Shown here: positions 24,464 through 31,850 of the stretch, piece after piece | Layout of the letters: each line of letters opens with the position of its first letter | How positions within the stretch are numbered: position 1 is the first letter of the stretch | DNA from: Oscillospiraceae bacterium | Lineage (GTDB): Bacteria > Bacillota > Clostridia > Oscillospirales > Oscillospiraceae | Length of the DNA stretch: 43,766 nucleotides | Reading direction: 5' to 3' | Assembly: GCA_017439805.1 (NCBI GenBank) | Contig: JAFSIK010000035.1 | Coordinates: forward strand, 1 to 43,766 | Notes under the pieces: model-generated | What the model saw: only the letters and a program-made list of their open reading frames with translations | What the model was told of the DNA's origin: nothing | Databases searched by the model: none | Translations under genes and position numbers: made by a program

Positions 24464-25894
24464 ATGAAAAACAAAAGCCTTCTTTGCGATTTTTACGAGC
24501 TGACCATGGCAAACGGCTATTTCAGAGCCGGCATGGGTGAGCAGATTTCCTATTTCGACGTATTTTTCCGCAAGGTGCCCGACGGCGGAGGCTTCGCCAT
24601 CGCGGCGGGTCTGGAACAGATAATCAATTTCATAAACGACCTGTCCTTCACCGATGAGGACATAGAATTTTTGCGCGGGAAAAACATTTTCGACCGGGGA
24701 TTTCTGGAATATCTGAGAAATTTCAAATTCACCGGCGACGTGTGGGCCGTGCCCGAGGGCACTCCCATCTTCCCCGGGGAGCCCGCCTTCATCGTCCGGG
24801 CCCCCACCATTCAGGCGCAGCTGCTGGAGACTTACATGCTCCTTTCCTTCAACCACCAGAGCCTTATCGCCACCAAGTCCAACCGCATCGTCCGCGCCGC
24901 CGAGGGCAGGCCGGTGCTGGAGTTCGGCGCCCGCAGGGCTCACGGGGCGGAGGCCTCGGTAATGGGCGCCAGAGCCGCATATATCGGCGGCTGCGCCGGC
25001 ACCAGCTGCGTTCTTGCCGACCGTGATTTCGGCGTGCCCGCCACAGGTACCATGGCTCACAGCTGGGTGCAGATGTTCCCGGACGAGTACACCGCCTTTG
25101 AGACCTACTGCAAAATGTACCCGGACAACCCCAGCCTGCTGGTGGACACCTACAACGTTCTCAAAAGCGGCATCCCCAACGCCATGAAGGCTTTTGCAAA
25201 CTGCCTGCCCCCCAAGGGTCAGCGAAACTGCTCCATCCGTCTTGACAGCGGCGACATCACCTATCTGACCAAAAAAGCAAGGGCAATGCTGGACAAAAAC
25301 GGCTTTGACGACTGCAGAATCGTGGTGTCCAACTCTCTGGACGAAAACATCATCCGGGACCTTATTTTGCAGGGCGCCTGCGTGGACAGCTTCGGCGTGG
25401 GCGAAAGACTCATCACCGGCAAGAGCGAGCCGGTCTTCGGCGGCGTTTACAAGCTGGCCGCCGTGGAGGACGAAAAAGGCAATATCATTCCCAAAATAAA
25501 AATCTCCGAAAACGCGGCGAAGATAACAACCCCCCACTTTAAAAAGGTCTACCGCATCTTTGTGGAGGGCAAGGCCATGGCCGACCTTATCTGCCTGTAC
25601 GACGAGGAGATGGATTTTACCAAACCTCTGGAACTTTTCGACCCGGACTACACCTGGAAGCGCCGCACCGTCACCGAATATGAGGCCAGAGAGCTGCTTG
25701 TGCCCGTGTTCCGCGGCGGAAAGCAGGTCTACACCTGCCCGGATATCCACACGGTGCAGAAATACTGCGCTGACCAGCTGGATCTGTTCTGGGACGAGGT
25801 AAAGCGATTTGAAAATCCCCACAACTACTACGTTGACCTTTCCCGGAAGCTGTGGCAGCTGAAAAGCGATATGCTGGGAGGGGTCAGAAAATGA
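24464..25894 (+). CDS. pncB: Nicotinate phosphoribosyltransferase
   Basis: Cytoplasmic enzyme of NAD salvage that makes nicotinate mononucleotide from nicotinate and PRPP using ATP; 476 aa, usual for the long bacterial type. Typical parts are LLCDFYELTMANGYF at the N-terminus, FDVFFRKVPDGGGFAIAAGLEQ, EFGARRAHGAEASVMGARAAYIGGCAGTSC (about residues 150-180, containing the phosphorylated-His region), and SIRLDSGDITYLTKKARAMLD (about 258). Start ATG 24464 follows AAGGAGG; an 11-codon extension into the upstream gene is not used. Its last codons overlap the LRR gene (ATGA), so the two are coupled, an odd pairing for a metabolic gene. Confidence 0.95.
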   Translation: MKNKSLLCDFYELTMANGYFRAGMGEQISYFDVFFRKVPDGGGFAIAAGLEQIINFINDLSFTDEDIEFLRGKNIFDRGFLEYLRNFKFTGDVWAVPEGTPIFPGEPAFIVRAPTIQAQLLETYMLLSFNHQSLIATKSNRIVRAAEGRPVLEFGARRAHGAEASVMGARAAYIGGCAGTSCVLADRDFGVPATGTMAHSWVQMFPDEYTAFETYCKMYPDNPSLLVDTYNVLKSGIPNAMKAFANCLPPKGQRNCSIRLDSGDITYLTKKARAMLDKNGFDDCRIVVSNSLDENIIRDLILQGACVDSFGVGERLITGKSEPVFGGVYKLAAVEDEKGNIIPKIKISENAAKITTPHFKKVYRIFVEGKAMADLICLYDEEMDFTKPLELFDPDYTWKRRTVTEYEARELLVPVFRGGKQVYTCPDIHTVQKYCADQLDLFWDEVKRFENPHNYYVDLSRKLWQLKSDMLGGVRK

Positions 25895-27624
25895 AGGCTC
25901 TGAAAATAATCATTCCTGTCATCGTGGCGCTGGCAATCGCCGCCGGCTGCGCCTGGGTATTCACCAACTACGGCCTTACCGGCAAGGTGGAAACTCTGGC
26001 AGACAACGCCGCCGCCGAGGGAAACGCCGACAAGGCGGAAAAGCTCTACTCTCTGGCCTTCAAAATCAACGATGAAAACTTCTCCGCCCGGTGCTCCCAC
26101 GCCATGCTGTACGCAGACAGGGGGGATTTTACCCACGCCGAGGCTCTGCTGGGTCAGAGCATACAGGCCTATCCCGCCTGCGCGGATTATTATCTGGCTC
26201 TCAGCCGGGTGTATGTAATGCAGGACAAGGTGACCGACGCCGTGCGTCTGCTGGACACCGCGGAAAACGGCGCCGCCGGGGAGGACATAAAGGCTCTCCG
26301 TCCCGAAGCACCTCAGTTCTACCCCGAAAGCGGAATTTATTCATATAATATATCCGCCACCATTTTCTGCGGCGAGGGACTGACGGTGCTCTACGGCACC
26401 GGCGAGGAGCCTCCCTCCACCGGAATGGTTTTCTCCCAGCCGCTGGACATCGCACAGGAATTCACCGCCGTCAGCGCCGTGGCCATAAACGGCGAGGGCA
26501 TCGTCAGCTCCCTCACCCGGGCGGAATACACCCTCGAAAACGTCATCACCACCGTGGAAATTTCCGACCCCACCCTTGAGGGCGTGCTCAGGCAGGCTCT
26601 GGGCAAGGGGGAAGAGGACGTTATCTGGACGGACGAGCTGTGGGAAATCGAATCCCTCACCATATCCCACGGTTCCGATTCCCCCATCGGCACCATAGAG
26701 GACTGGAGCGACCTGCGCTATCTGGAAGGTCTGCGCACTCTTGTTATAAGCGAGCAGGACAGGGTGGATATGGAGGCGCTGAAGCTTCTGCCCAAGCTGA
26801 CGGAGCTTACTCTCAGCCACTGCTCAATTACCTCTCAGGACCTGCCCGCCATCGGGGAGCTTACAAACCTTGAATACCTTAACCTCACCGGCAACCGGGT
26901 GGCCAGCCTTCACGACCTTGAGGGTCTGACGAAGCTGACCCGGCTGAGTCTTAAAAACAACTCCCTTGCCGACCTTGACCGCATTGAGGCGCTGACCGCC
27001 CTGCAGGTGCTGGATATCAGCGGCAACGCTGTGGAGGACATATCCCCTCTGGCGGAAACGAAAAATCTGCGGGAGCTTTACGGCGAAAATCTGCTCATTT
27101 CCGACCTTGCGCCCCTGTCCGGCCTTAAAAAGCTGGAAAAGCTGGCTCTGTCCGGCTGCGCCGTGGAGGACCTCTCCCCCCTGGCCGCCGTGACCACCAT
27201 GACCCACATGGATTTAAGCTACAACAAAATCGAGGATATGAGCCCTCTGGCGGAGCTTGTAAATCTCAAGTACCTTGACCTGTCCTACAACTCCCTGCTC
27301 AAGGCCGACGAGCTTGCCGGCTTCACCGCTCTGGAGCAGCTGAAAATGGCAAACAACGCTCTGGACGTGCTGCCGGACCTGTCCGAACTGGACAGCCTCA
27401 CCCGGGTCGAGCTTGCAAACAACTCCCTTACCGGCGTGGCCGCCTTCACCGGCTGCGAAAAGCTGGAATATCTGGACATCGAATACTGCTTCGTGTCGGA
27501 TATTTCCTGTCTTTCCTCCTGCGGCGCGCTGAAAACCGTTATGGCCTTCGGCACGGAAATAGAGGACAAGGGCGGTCTGGACGAGCTGGGCGTTACCGTT
27601 TACTGGGACCTTAACCTTACTTGA
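25891..27624 (+). CDS. Membrane-anchored leucine-rich-repeat protein with TPR-like region
   Basis: A 577-residue exported protein. One N-terminal hydrophobic segment (about residues 5-24) is followed by a TPR-like helical region (about 30-125: AAAEGNADKAEKLYSLAFKIND, DFTHAEALLGQSIQAYP). Then comes a chitobiase/beta-hexosaminidase C-terminal-like strand region (about 150-215, FYPESGIYSYNISATIFC to SLTRAEYTLE). From about 290 to the end there are roughly eleven internalin-like leucine-rich repeats (e.g. LTNLEYLNLTGNRVASLHDLEG). ATG 25891 overlaps the pncB stop by 4 bases. I reject an upstream in-frame start inside pncB because GGGAGGGG fits this one. Likely a surface or protein-binding role; the ligand is unknown. 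Confidence 0.83.
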   Translation: MKALKIIIPVIVALAIAAGCAWVFTNYGLTGKVETLADNAAAEGNADKAEKLYSLAFKINDENFSARCSHAMLYADRGDFTHAEALLGQSIQAYPACADYYLALSRVYVMQDKVTDAVRLLDTAENGAAGEDIKALRPEAPQFYPESGIYSYNISATIFCGEGLTVLYGTGEEPPSTGMVFSQPLDIAQEFTAVSAVAINGEGIVSSLTRAEYTLENVITTVEISDPTLEGVLRQALGKGEEDVIWTDELWEIESLTISHGSDSPIGTIEDWSDLRYLEGLRTLVISEQDRVDMEALKLLPKLTELTLSHCSITSQDLPAIGELTNLEYLNLTGNRVASLHDLEGLTKLTRLSLKNNSLADLDRIEALTALQVLDISGNAVEDISPLAETKNLRELYGENLLISDLAPLSGLKKLEKLALSGCAVEDLSPLAAVTTMTHMDLSYNKIEDMSPLAELVNLKYLDLSYNSLLKADELAGFTALEQLKMANNALDVLPDLSELDSLTRVELANNSLTGVAAFTGCEKLEYLDIEYCFVSDISCLSSCGALKTVMAFGTEIEDKGGLDELGVTVYWDLNLT

Positions 27625-27649
27625 CAAAGGCGGTGCCCTCGTTTAAAAT
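27621..27649 (+). promoter_or_regulatory. Predicted promoter of the cyclophilin gene
   Basis: TTGACA (27621-27626), 17 bases, TAAAAT (27644-27649), close to consensus. The -35 box overlaps the stop codon of the LRR gene. Confidence 0.75.
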
Positions 27650-27690
27650 CGTACTGCAATGAATATAATTGTGTAAAAGGAGATATATCT

Positions 27691-28182
27691 ATGGCCAATC
27701 CTATCGTAACCATCGAAATGGAACACGGCGGCAAGATCGTGGCTGAACTCTATCCCGAGATCGCCCCCAAGACCGTTGAAAATTTTGTAAAGCTTGTTCA
27801 GGAAGGTTTCTATGACAACCTTACCTTCCACCGGGTTATCCCCCACTTCATGATTCAGGGCGGCTGCCCCTACGGCACCGGCACCGGCGGCCCCGGCTGG
27901 CACATCCCCGGCGAATTTGCCGCCAACGGCTTTAAAAACGACCTGGCTCACGACCGCGGCGTCCTTTCCATGGCCCGCGCCGCCGACCCCAACAGCGCCG
28001 GCAGCCAGTTTTTCATCATGGTTGAAAAAGCTCCCCATCTTGACGGCCAGTACGCCGCCTTCGGCAAGGTCATCGAGGGTATGGAGGAAGCCGACCGCAT
28101 CGTTTACGTCCAGAGAGACCGCTTCGACAAGCCTGTAAACCATCAGGTCATGAAGAAGGTCACCGTGGTTATCCCCGAGTAA
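27691..28182 (+). CDS. Cyclophilin-type peptidyl-prolyl cis-trans isomerase
   Basis: Cytoplasmic prolyl isomerase, 163 aa, no signal peptide. Cyclophilin marks are FHRVIPHFMIQGG (active-site Arg, about residues 46-58), GVLSMARAADPNSAGSQFFIM (about 90-110) and LDGQYAAFGKVIEGME (about 118-133), where Tyr replaces the Trp of cyclosporin-sensitive forms. ATG 27691 has an AAAGGAGATATATCT leader. It has its own strong promoter and is followed by tmRNA. A weak AGGAGCC/GGCTCCT hairpin lies at about 28243-28263. Confidence 0.94.
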   Translation: MANPIVTIEMEHGGKIVAELYPEIAPKTVENFVKLVQEGFYDNLTFHRVIPHFMIQGGCPYGTGTGGPGWHIPGEFAANGFKNDLAHDRGVLSMARAADPNSAGSQFFIMVEKAPHLDGQYAAFGKVIEGMEEADRIVYVQRDRFDKPVNHQVMKKVTVVIPE

Positions 28183-28268
28183 AACAAAACATTTCGGCAC
28201 AGTTCATAATGCTTACGGCTTTGCGCCCCCCTTTCTCCAAAACAGGAGCCTTTCAAGGCTCCTTTCAT

Positions 28269-28615
28269 GGGGATGTAACGGGTTCGACGGGGGTGAGGAA
28301 GCGAGAGAAGCGGGCACCGGCGCCTGACCGGTATAAAACGGGCATAAAAAATTAACTAACAACAACAGAACTGTTGCTGTAGCTGCTTAAGCAGCTTCTG
28401 TCCGCGCCGGAAGGGCCACGAGCCGGCTTCGGGCATGAAATGAGTGGCGGACGTGAGTACGCAAAGCTTTGAGCGTGCCATGCATCATGAAGCTACCGAC
28501 TCCCGGAGGGTGACGGCCTCCGCCGGGAGAAGGGAATGTAAATGACCGTCTGCGCCCGGAGAAACTTTCGTGGAAACGCTTTCGGACAGGGGTTCAACTC
28601 CCCTCATCTCCACCA
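28269..28615 (+). ncRNA. ssrA: Transfer-messenger RNA (tmRNA)
   Basis: Ribosome-rescue RNA of 347 bases. The acceptor stem pairs GGGGATG (28269-28275) with CATCTCC (28605-28611, one G-U), followed by A and the encoded CCA (28613-28615). The T-arm GGACAGGGGTTCAACTCCCC is intact. The tag frame ends in TNNNRTVAVAA before the TAA at 28388-28390, and a hairpin GCTGCTTAAGCAGC follows the stop. The resume codon is upstream of 28352 but I could not fix it exactly. No separate smpB is in the window. Confidence 0.95.
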
Positions 28616-28662
28616 AAAGAAAATTGACCGCCGTGAGGCGGTCTTTTCTTTTGGTGGAGATG
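28605..28662 (+). terminator. ssrA terminator inside a long palindrome
   Basis: The core stem GACCGCC/GGCGGTC (28626-28632 with 28637-28643) with TTTTCTTTT is a normal terminator. The pairing extends outward through the whole tmRNA 3' end: 28605-28632 matches 28637-28662 inverted, with only a two-base bulge. Confidence 0.85.
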
Positions 28663-28679
28663 ATTTTCATTCCTTATCG

Positions 28680-28710
28680 GAGAGGGAAAACCCTGATGGT
28701 TTTCCCTCTC
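28680..28710. repeat. Perfect 13-bp stem hairpin
   Basis: GAGAGGGAAAACC (28680-28692) and its exact inverse at 28698-28710, loop CTGAT, 18 bases past the ssrA palindrome. No U-tract. Role unknown. The remaining sequence 28711-28778 shows nothing else I can support. Confidence 0.5.
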
Positions 28711-28778
28711 ACTCCCTTTCCCTTCCGAAAACCGGAGCTCACCACCGACGTAAGGCGGCTTCTGTCTTTTTTGTCACA

Positions 28779-28807
28779 TTGAAAACTTTCTTTTTCAGAG
28801 TTATTAT
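28779..28807 (+). promoter_or_regulatory. Predicted promoter of the AT-rich orphan gene
   Basis: TTGAAA (28779-28784), 17 bases, TATTAT (28802-28807). Confidence 0.55.
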
Positions 28808-28891
28808 AAATCAAAAAACAAGGAAAAGGGGTGTCGATTTATACTTTCTTCCAATATGACTTCCGAATATTAAAAATAAAGGAGCTTGTAT

Positions 28892-29419
28892 ATGACTTTT
28901 GAAACTTTTGAAGACTTACAAGGCATTACAATTTTTGAAATCCCGATATATGCATTTTCCCCCGAAGACCATCGCAGACGATGCATACGAAAATTTAAGT
29001 CTGATACTAAGAAATTCCTAAGTAAAGGTTTTTCAGCAGCTTCTGCAGAAAATTGCGCAGAAGAAATATATAAAAACTCAGCCCAATGGAAATACAATAA
29101 ATTGGTTGGCATGTTTTGCCTCACTGTAAAAAATAACGATCCATTCTGCGAAAATGCGCTACTTTGTCATTTATACTGCAACAAAAAATTCCCAGGGACA
29201 ATAACTTCATATTCATCTCTTCCGTTTAGGAACCAATATTTGGTGTATGAAAGGATATATCTTAGAAATATAACTAACGACAAGGAACTTGTTGCCGAAA
29301 TTAAAGAAAAAATTGAAATCTTAAAAAATCAACACGGCATTAAGAACAGTTATTTCGACTGTACTGCGTTGGATAACATGATATCCCTGACAAAAATTCA
29401 AACTTTGCTCCACACATAG
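28892..29419 (+). CDS. Hypothetical protein, AT-rich, downstream of ssrA
   Basis: A 175-residue soluble protein that I do not recognise. It starts at ATG 28892, 7 bases after AAAGGAG; an in-frame TTG two codons upstream is less likely. It has no signal peptide or membrane segment. Six cysteines are scattered (including FCLTVKNNDPFCENALLCHLYC), and a charged helix lies at about residues 132-150 (KELVAEIKEKIEILKNQHG). Codon use and base composition are much more AT-rich than in neighbouring genes, and it lies just past the tmRNA 3' end, a frequent integration site. It has its own promoter, and the pyr operon terminator lies downstream. Probably acquired; function unknown. Confidence 0.75.
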   Translation: MTFETFEDLQGITIFEIPIYAFSPEDHRRRCIRKFKSDTKKFLSKGFSAASAENCAEEIYKNSAQWKYNKLVGMFCLTVKNNDPFCENALLCHLYCNKKFPGTITSYSSLPFRNQYLVYERIYLRNITNDKELVAEIKEKIEILKNQHGIKNSYFDCTALDNMISLTKIQTLLHT

Positions 29420-29461
29420 CACGATTTCCTAAACACGGTGTCTCTCCCGTCGGTATTGCGC

Positions 29462-29502
29462 AAAAAAGCCGCTGCGGAACTTTGTCTGCAGCGGCTGATT
29501 TT
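29462..29502. terminator. Bidirectional terminator for pyrBI and the orphan gene
   Basis: AGCCGCTGC (29467-29475) pairs with GCAGCGGCT (29488-29496); A6 to the left and T6 to the right. It lies 4 bases past the pyrI stop. Confidence 0.88.
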
Positions 29503-29505
29503 TTA

Positions 29506-29934
29506 TCAGAATTTCTTGCGGCTTTCCTCGGCCTCGCAGTATGCGCAGCGGTAGGTATGGGTTTCGGCGTTGCTGAGGAAGAAAATGGCGTCCAGCTGGG
29601 ACTCGGAAGTGGTGATGCAGCGGGGATTCTTGCAGTGGATGATGTTCACCAGCTTCTGGGGCAGTTCCAGATGCTTCTTCTCAACCCGCACGCCGTCACG
29701 GATGATGTTGACGGTGATGTTGGAGTCGATGTAGCCCAGAACGTCCAGATCCACTTCCACGGGGGAGTCGATCTTGATAATGTCCTTCTTGCCCATGCGG
29801 CCGCTGCGGACATTCTTGATGATAGCCACGGAGCAGTCCAGCTCGTCCAGGTGCAGGTACTTGTAGATATCCATGCTCTTGCCGGCCTTGATGTGGTCCA
29901 GAACTACGCCGTTGTGAATGCTGTCAATATTCAT
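29506..29934 (-). CDS. pyrI: Aspartate carbamoyltransferase regulatory chain
   Basis: Regulatory subunit, 142 aa, that binds nucleotide effectors and joins PyrB trimers through a zinc site. The zinc ligands C101, C106, C130 and C133 are all present (HCKNPRC and RCAYC). The N-terminal allosteric part includes HIKAGKSMDIYKYL. ATG 29934 follows GGGAGGAAACTGATTT. It lies 20 bases after pyrB in the same transcript. Together they give an allosteric enzyme for the first committed step of pyrimidine synthesis. Confidence 0.96.
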   Translation of the reverse strand: MNIDSIHNGVVLDHIKAGKSMDIYKYLHLDELDCSVAIIKNVRSGRMGKKDIIKIDSPVEVDLDVLGYIDSNITVNIIRDGVRVEKKHLELPQKLVNIIHCKNPRCITTSESQLDAIFFLSNAETHTYRCAYCEAEESRKKF

Positions 29935-29954
29935 AAATCAGTTTCCTCCCTTTC

Positions 29955-30875
29955 TCAGACTTCAATGCCAAGCAGCTTCAGAATCAGAGCCATGCGGATG
30001 TATTTGCCGTTGGCTACCTGTCTCCAGTAAGCGGCGCGGGGATCCTTGTCCACGTCCACGGTGATTTCGTTGACACGGGGCAGGGGATGGAGGATGGAGA
30101 GGTCGGGTTTGGCGTTGACCAGCTTCTCGGGGTTGAGGATGTAGCTGTCCTTCAGCCGCATGTAGTCTTCCTCGTTGAAGAAGCGCTCTCTCTGGACGCG
30201 GGTCATATACAGAATGTCAAGGTCGGACATGACAGACTCCAGATCGGTGGTCTGGGTGTAGGGGATGCCCTTCTTCTTCAGAGCCTCTTCCTTAACATAG
30301 CGGGGCAGCTTCAGCTCCACGGGGGAGATAAAGACAAAGTTGATGCCCTCGTAGCGGCTCAGAGCGTTGACCAGGGAGTGGACGGTGCGTCCGAACTTCA
30401 GGTCGCCGCAGAAGCCTACGGTGAAGTTATCCAGACGGCCCTTTTCACGGTGGATGGTCAGCAGGTCGGTGAGAGTCTGGGTGGGATGACAGTGGCCGCC
30501 GTCACCGGCGTTGATGATGGGAGTGTCGCAGACCTGTGCAGCGGCAATGGGAGCGCCTTCCTTGGGGTGACGCATGGCAATGATGTCGGCATAGCAGCCG
30601 ACGGTGCGGACGGTGTCGCCCACGGTTTCGCCCTTGGCGGTGGAGCTGGAAGAAGCGGCGGAGAAGCCCAGCACGCTGCCGCCCAGACCAAGCATGGCGG
30701 ATTCAAAACTCAGACGGGTACGGGTGGACGGCTCGAAGAACAGGGTTGCCAGCTGCTTATGGGCGCAGGCGTCCTGATACTTGACGGGATTTTCGATGAT
30801 GTCCTCTGCCACGGCTATGAGCTCATCGATCTCCTCAACGGTAAGGTCTACAATGTCAATTAGATTTCTTGCCAC
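29955..30875 (-). CDS. pyrB: Aspartate carbamoyltransferase catalytic chain
   Basis: Catalytic subunit, 306 aa, making N-carbamoyl-aspartate from carbamoyl phosphate and aspartate. Carbamoyl-phosphate motif STRTR is at residues 50-54 ([15 protein letters not shown]); [13 protein letters not shown] (about 77-89), the HPKEGAP loop and HPLPRVNEI (about 260) complete the site. The start is GTG at 30875, just after AGGAGGACATTTT; the frame stays open 16 codons upstream with no good start. First gene of pyrBI, behind a leader with an attenuator hairpin. Confidence 0.95.
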   Translation of the reverse strand: MARNLIDIVDLTVEEIDELIAVAEDIIENPVKYQDACAHKQLATLFFEPSTRTRLSFESAMLGLGGSVLGFSAASSSSTAKGETVGDTVRTVGCYADIIAMRHPKEGAPIAAAQVCDTPIINAGDGGHCHPTQTLTDLLTIHREKGRLDNFTVGFCGDLKFGRTVHSLVNALSRYEGINFVFISPVELKLPRYVKEEALKKKGIPYTQTTDLESVMSDLDILYMTRVQRERFFNEEDYMRLKDSYILNPEKLVNAKPDLSILHPLPRVNEITVDVDKDPRAAYWRQVANGKYIRMALILKLLGIEV

Positions 30876-30928
30876 AAAATGTCCTCCTTTACGAATACAG
30901 CCCGAAGCAGTTCTCCCCCGCATGCTCT

Positions 30929-30960
30929 AAAAAAAGCGGCGGCCGATTGGCCGCCGCTTT
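30929..30960 (-). terminator. Attenuator hairpin in the pyrBI leader
   Basis: AAAGCGGCGGCC (30933-30944) pairs with GGCCGCCGCTTT (30949-30960), 12 pairs with a GATT loop, and seven A on the plus strand at 30929-30935 give a U-tract on the minus strand. It lies between the promoter (31021-31050) and the pyrB start, so it should end transcription before pyrB unless antitermination occurs. I see no clear PyrR-binding loop. Confidence 0.78.
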
Positions 30961-31020
30961 CAGTCAGCGGTCAATAAGAGCGGAACGCTGCAGCAGCCTT
31001 CTCCAAAAATTTTCTGACTT

Positions 31021-31050
31021 ATTTTAACACATGATTTCCAAAATTGTCAA
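31021..31050 (-). promoter_or_regulatory. pyrBI promoter
   Basis: On the minus strand TTGACA (31045-31050), 18 bases, TAAAAT (31021-31026). The leader to the GTG is about 140 bases. Confidence 0.75.
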
Positions 31051-31121
31051 AAATAAATAAAATTTTATCCCTTTTTGTGCAAAATAATCAGCAGTTCGGA
31101 AAAGTTTGAAAAAGAGAAAAA

Positions 31122-31150
31122 TTGATGAATGATGGTGCTAATCTTAGAAT
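31122..31150 (+). promoter_or_regulatory. Predicted promoter of the shortened carbamate kinase gene
   Basis: TTGATG (31122-31127), 17 bases, TAGAAT (31145-31150), divergent from the pyrBI promoter. Confidence 0.55.
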
Positions 31151-31214
31151 GAATTTTTTAAAAAATGTACGACCCTTAAGGCCGCGCACGAATATTAAAA
31201 AGGAGGAGTTTTTC

Positions 31215-31709
31215 ATGTCCAAACTTGTTATCGCATTGGGCGGAAATGCTCTGCAGACAAAGAACAGCGCCCCCACCGCAGAAGCCCAGTTGGAAGTTGT
31301 CAAGCAGACCTGCGAATATGTCGCGCAGCTGAGCGCCGGCGGTATCCCCGTTGTGGAAAACGAGGACGGCACTCTGGAAGGCGTCGCGGCTGTTATCGAC
31401 AAGGACTTCGCCGCCGAACTGCTGGCTGAGCAGATTGACGCCGACGCACTGGTAATCCTGACCGAGGTTGAGAAGGTCGCCATCAACTGGGGCAAGCCCA
31501 ATCAGGAAAACCTGGATCACATGACTCTTGCCGAAGCCACCCGCTACTGCGAAGAAGGTCATTTTGCTCCCGGCTCCATGCTGCCCAAGGTACAGGCCGG
31601 CATGAAGTTCGTCACCGCCAACCCCGGCAAGAAGGCCATTATCACCTCTCTGGACAAGGCCATTGAGGCTCTGGAGGGCAAAACCGGCACCGTTATCACC
31701 TTCGACTGA
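31215..31709 (+). pseudogene. arcC: Carbamate kinase with a large in-frame internal deletion
   Basis: The reading frame encodes 164 aa, about half of a normal carbamate kinase (about 310). The N-terminus (VIALGGNALQ, then AEAQLEVVKQTCEYVAQL) and C-terminal half (GIPVVENEDGTLEGVAAVIDKDFAAELLAEQIDADALVILTEVEKVAINWGKP to the end) are well conserved, but they join directly near residues 40-46. The central part with the HGNGPQVG substrate motif and the protruding subdomain, about 145 residues, is missing without a frameshift. The ATG has AAGGAGGAG, and promoter and terminator are intact, so it may still be expressed. Loss of activity is inferred; a real deletion and an assembly collapse cannot be told apart here. 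Confidence 0.85.
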
Positions 31710-31726
31710 TACCACATAATATTTAA

Positions 31727-31760
31727 GAAAAAAGACCGCCTCCGGGCGGTCTTTTCTTTT
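31727..31760 (+). terminator. Terminator of the carbamate kinase gene
   Basis: AAAGACCGCC (31731-31740) pairs with GGCGGTCTTT (31745-31754), loop TCCG, then TTCTTTT. The right arm and tail are nearly identical to the ssrA terminator. Confidence 0.9.
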
Positions 31761-31787
31761 GCCCTTCGGCAAAAACCGTGGGGGCGC

Positions 31788-31816
31788 TTGACTGCGGGGC
31801 GGGGGGCTGATATTAT
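31788..31816 (+). promoter_or_regulatory. Predicted promoter of the GntP permease gene
   Basis: TTGACT (31788-31793), a very G-rich 17-base spacer, TATTAT (31811-31816). Confidence 0.6.
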
Positions 31817-31850
31817 TATTGGGTTATTCTGATTTGCAAGGAGGTGCGCC

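Noticed and set aside
28605..28662. Attachment-site duplication at the ssrA 3' end
   Set aside because: The repeat is inverted and adjacent, forming a hairpin, rather than a distant direct repeat.
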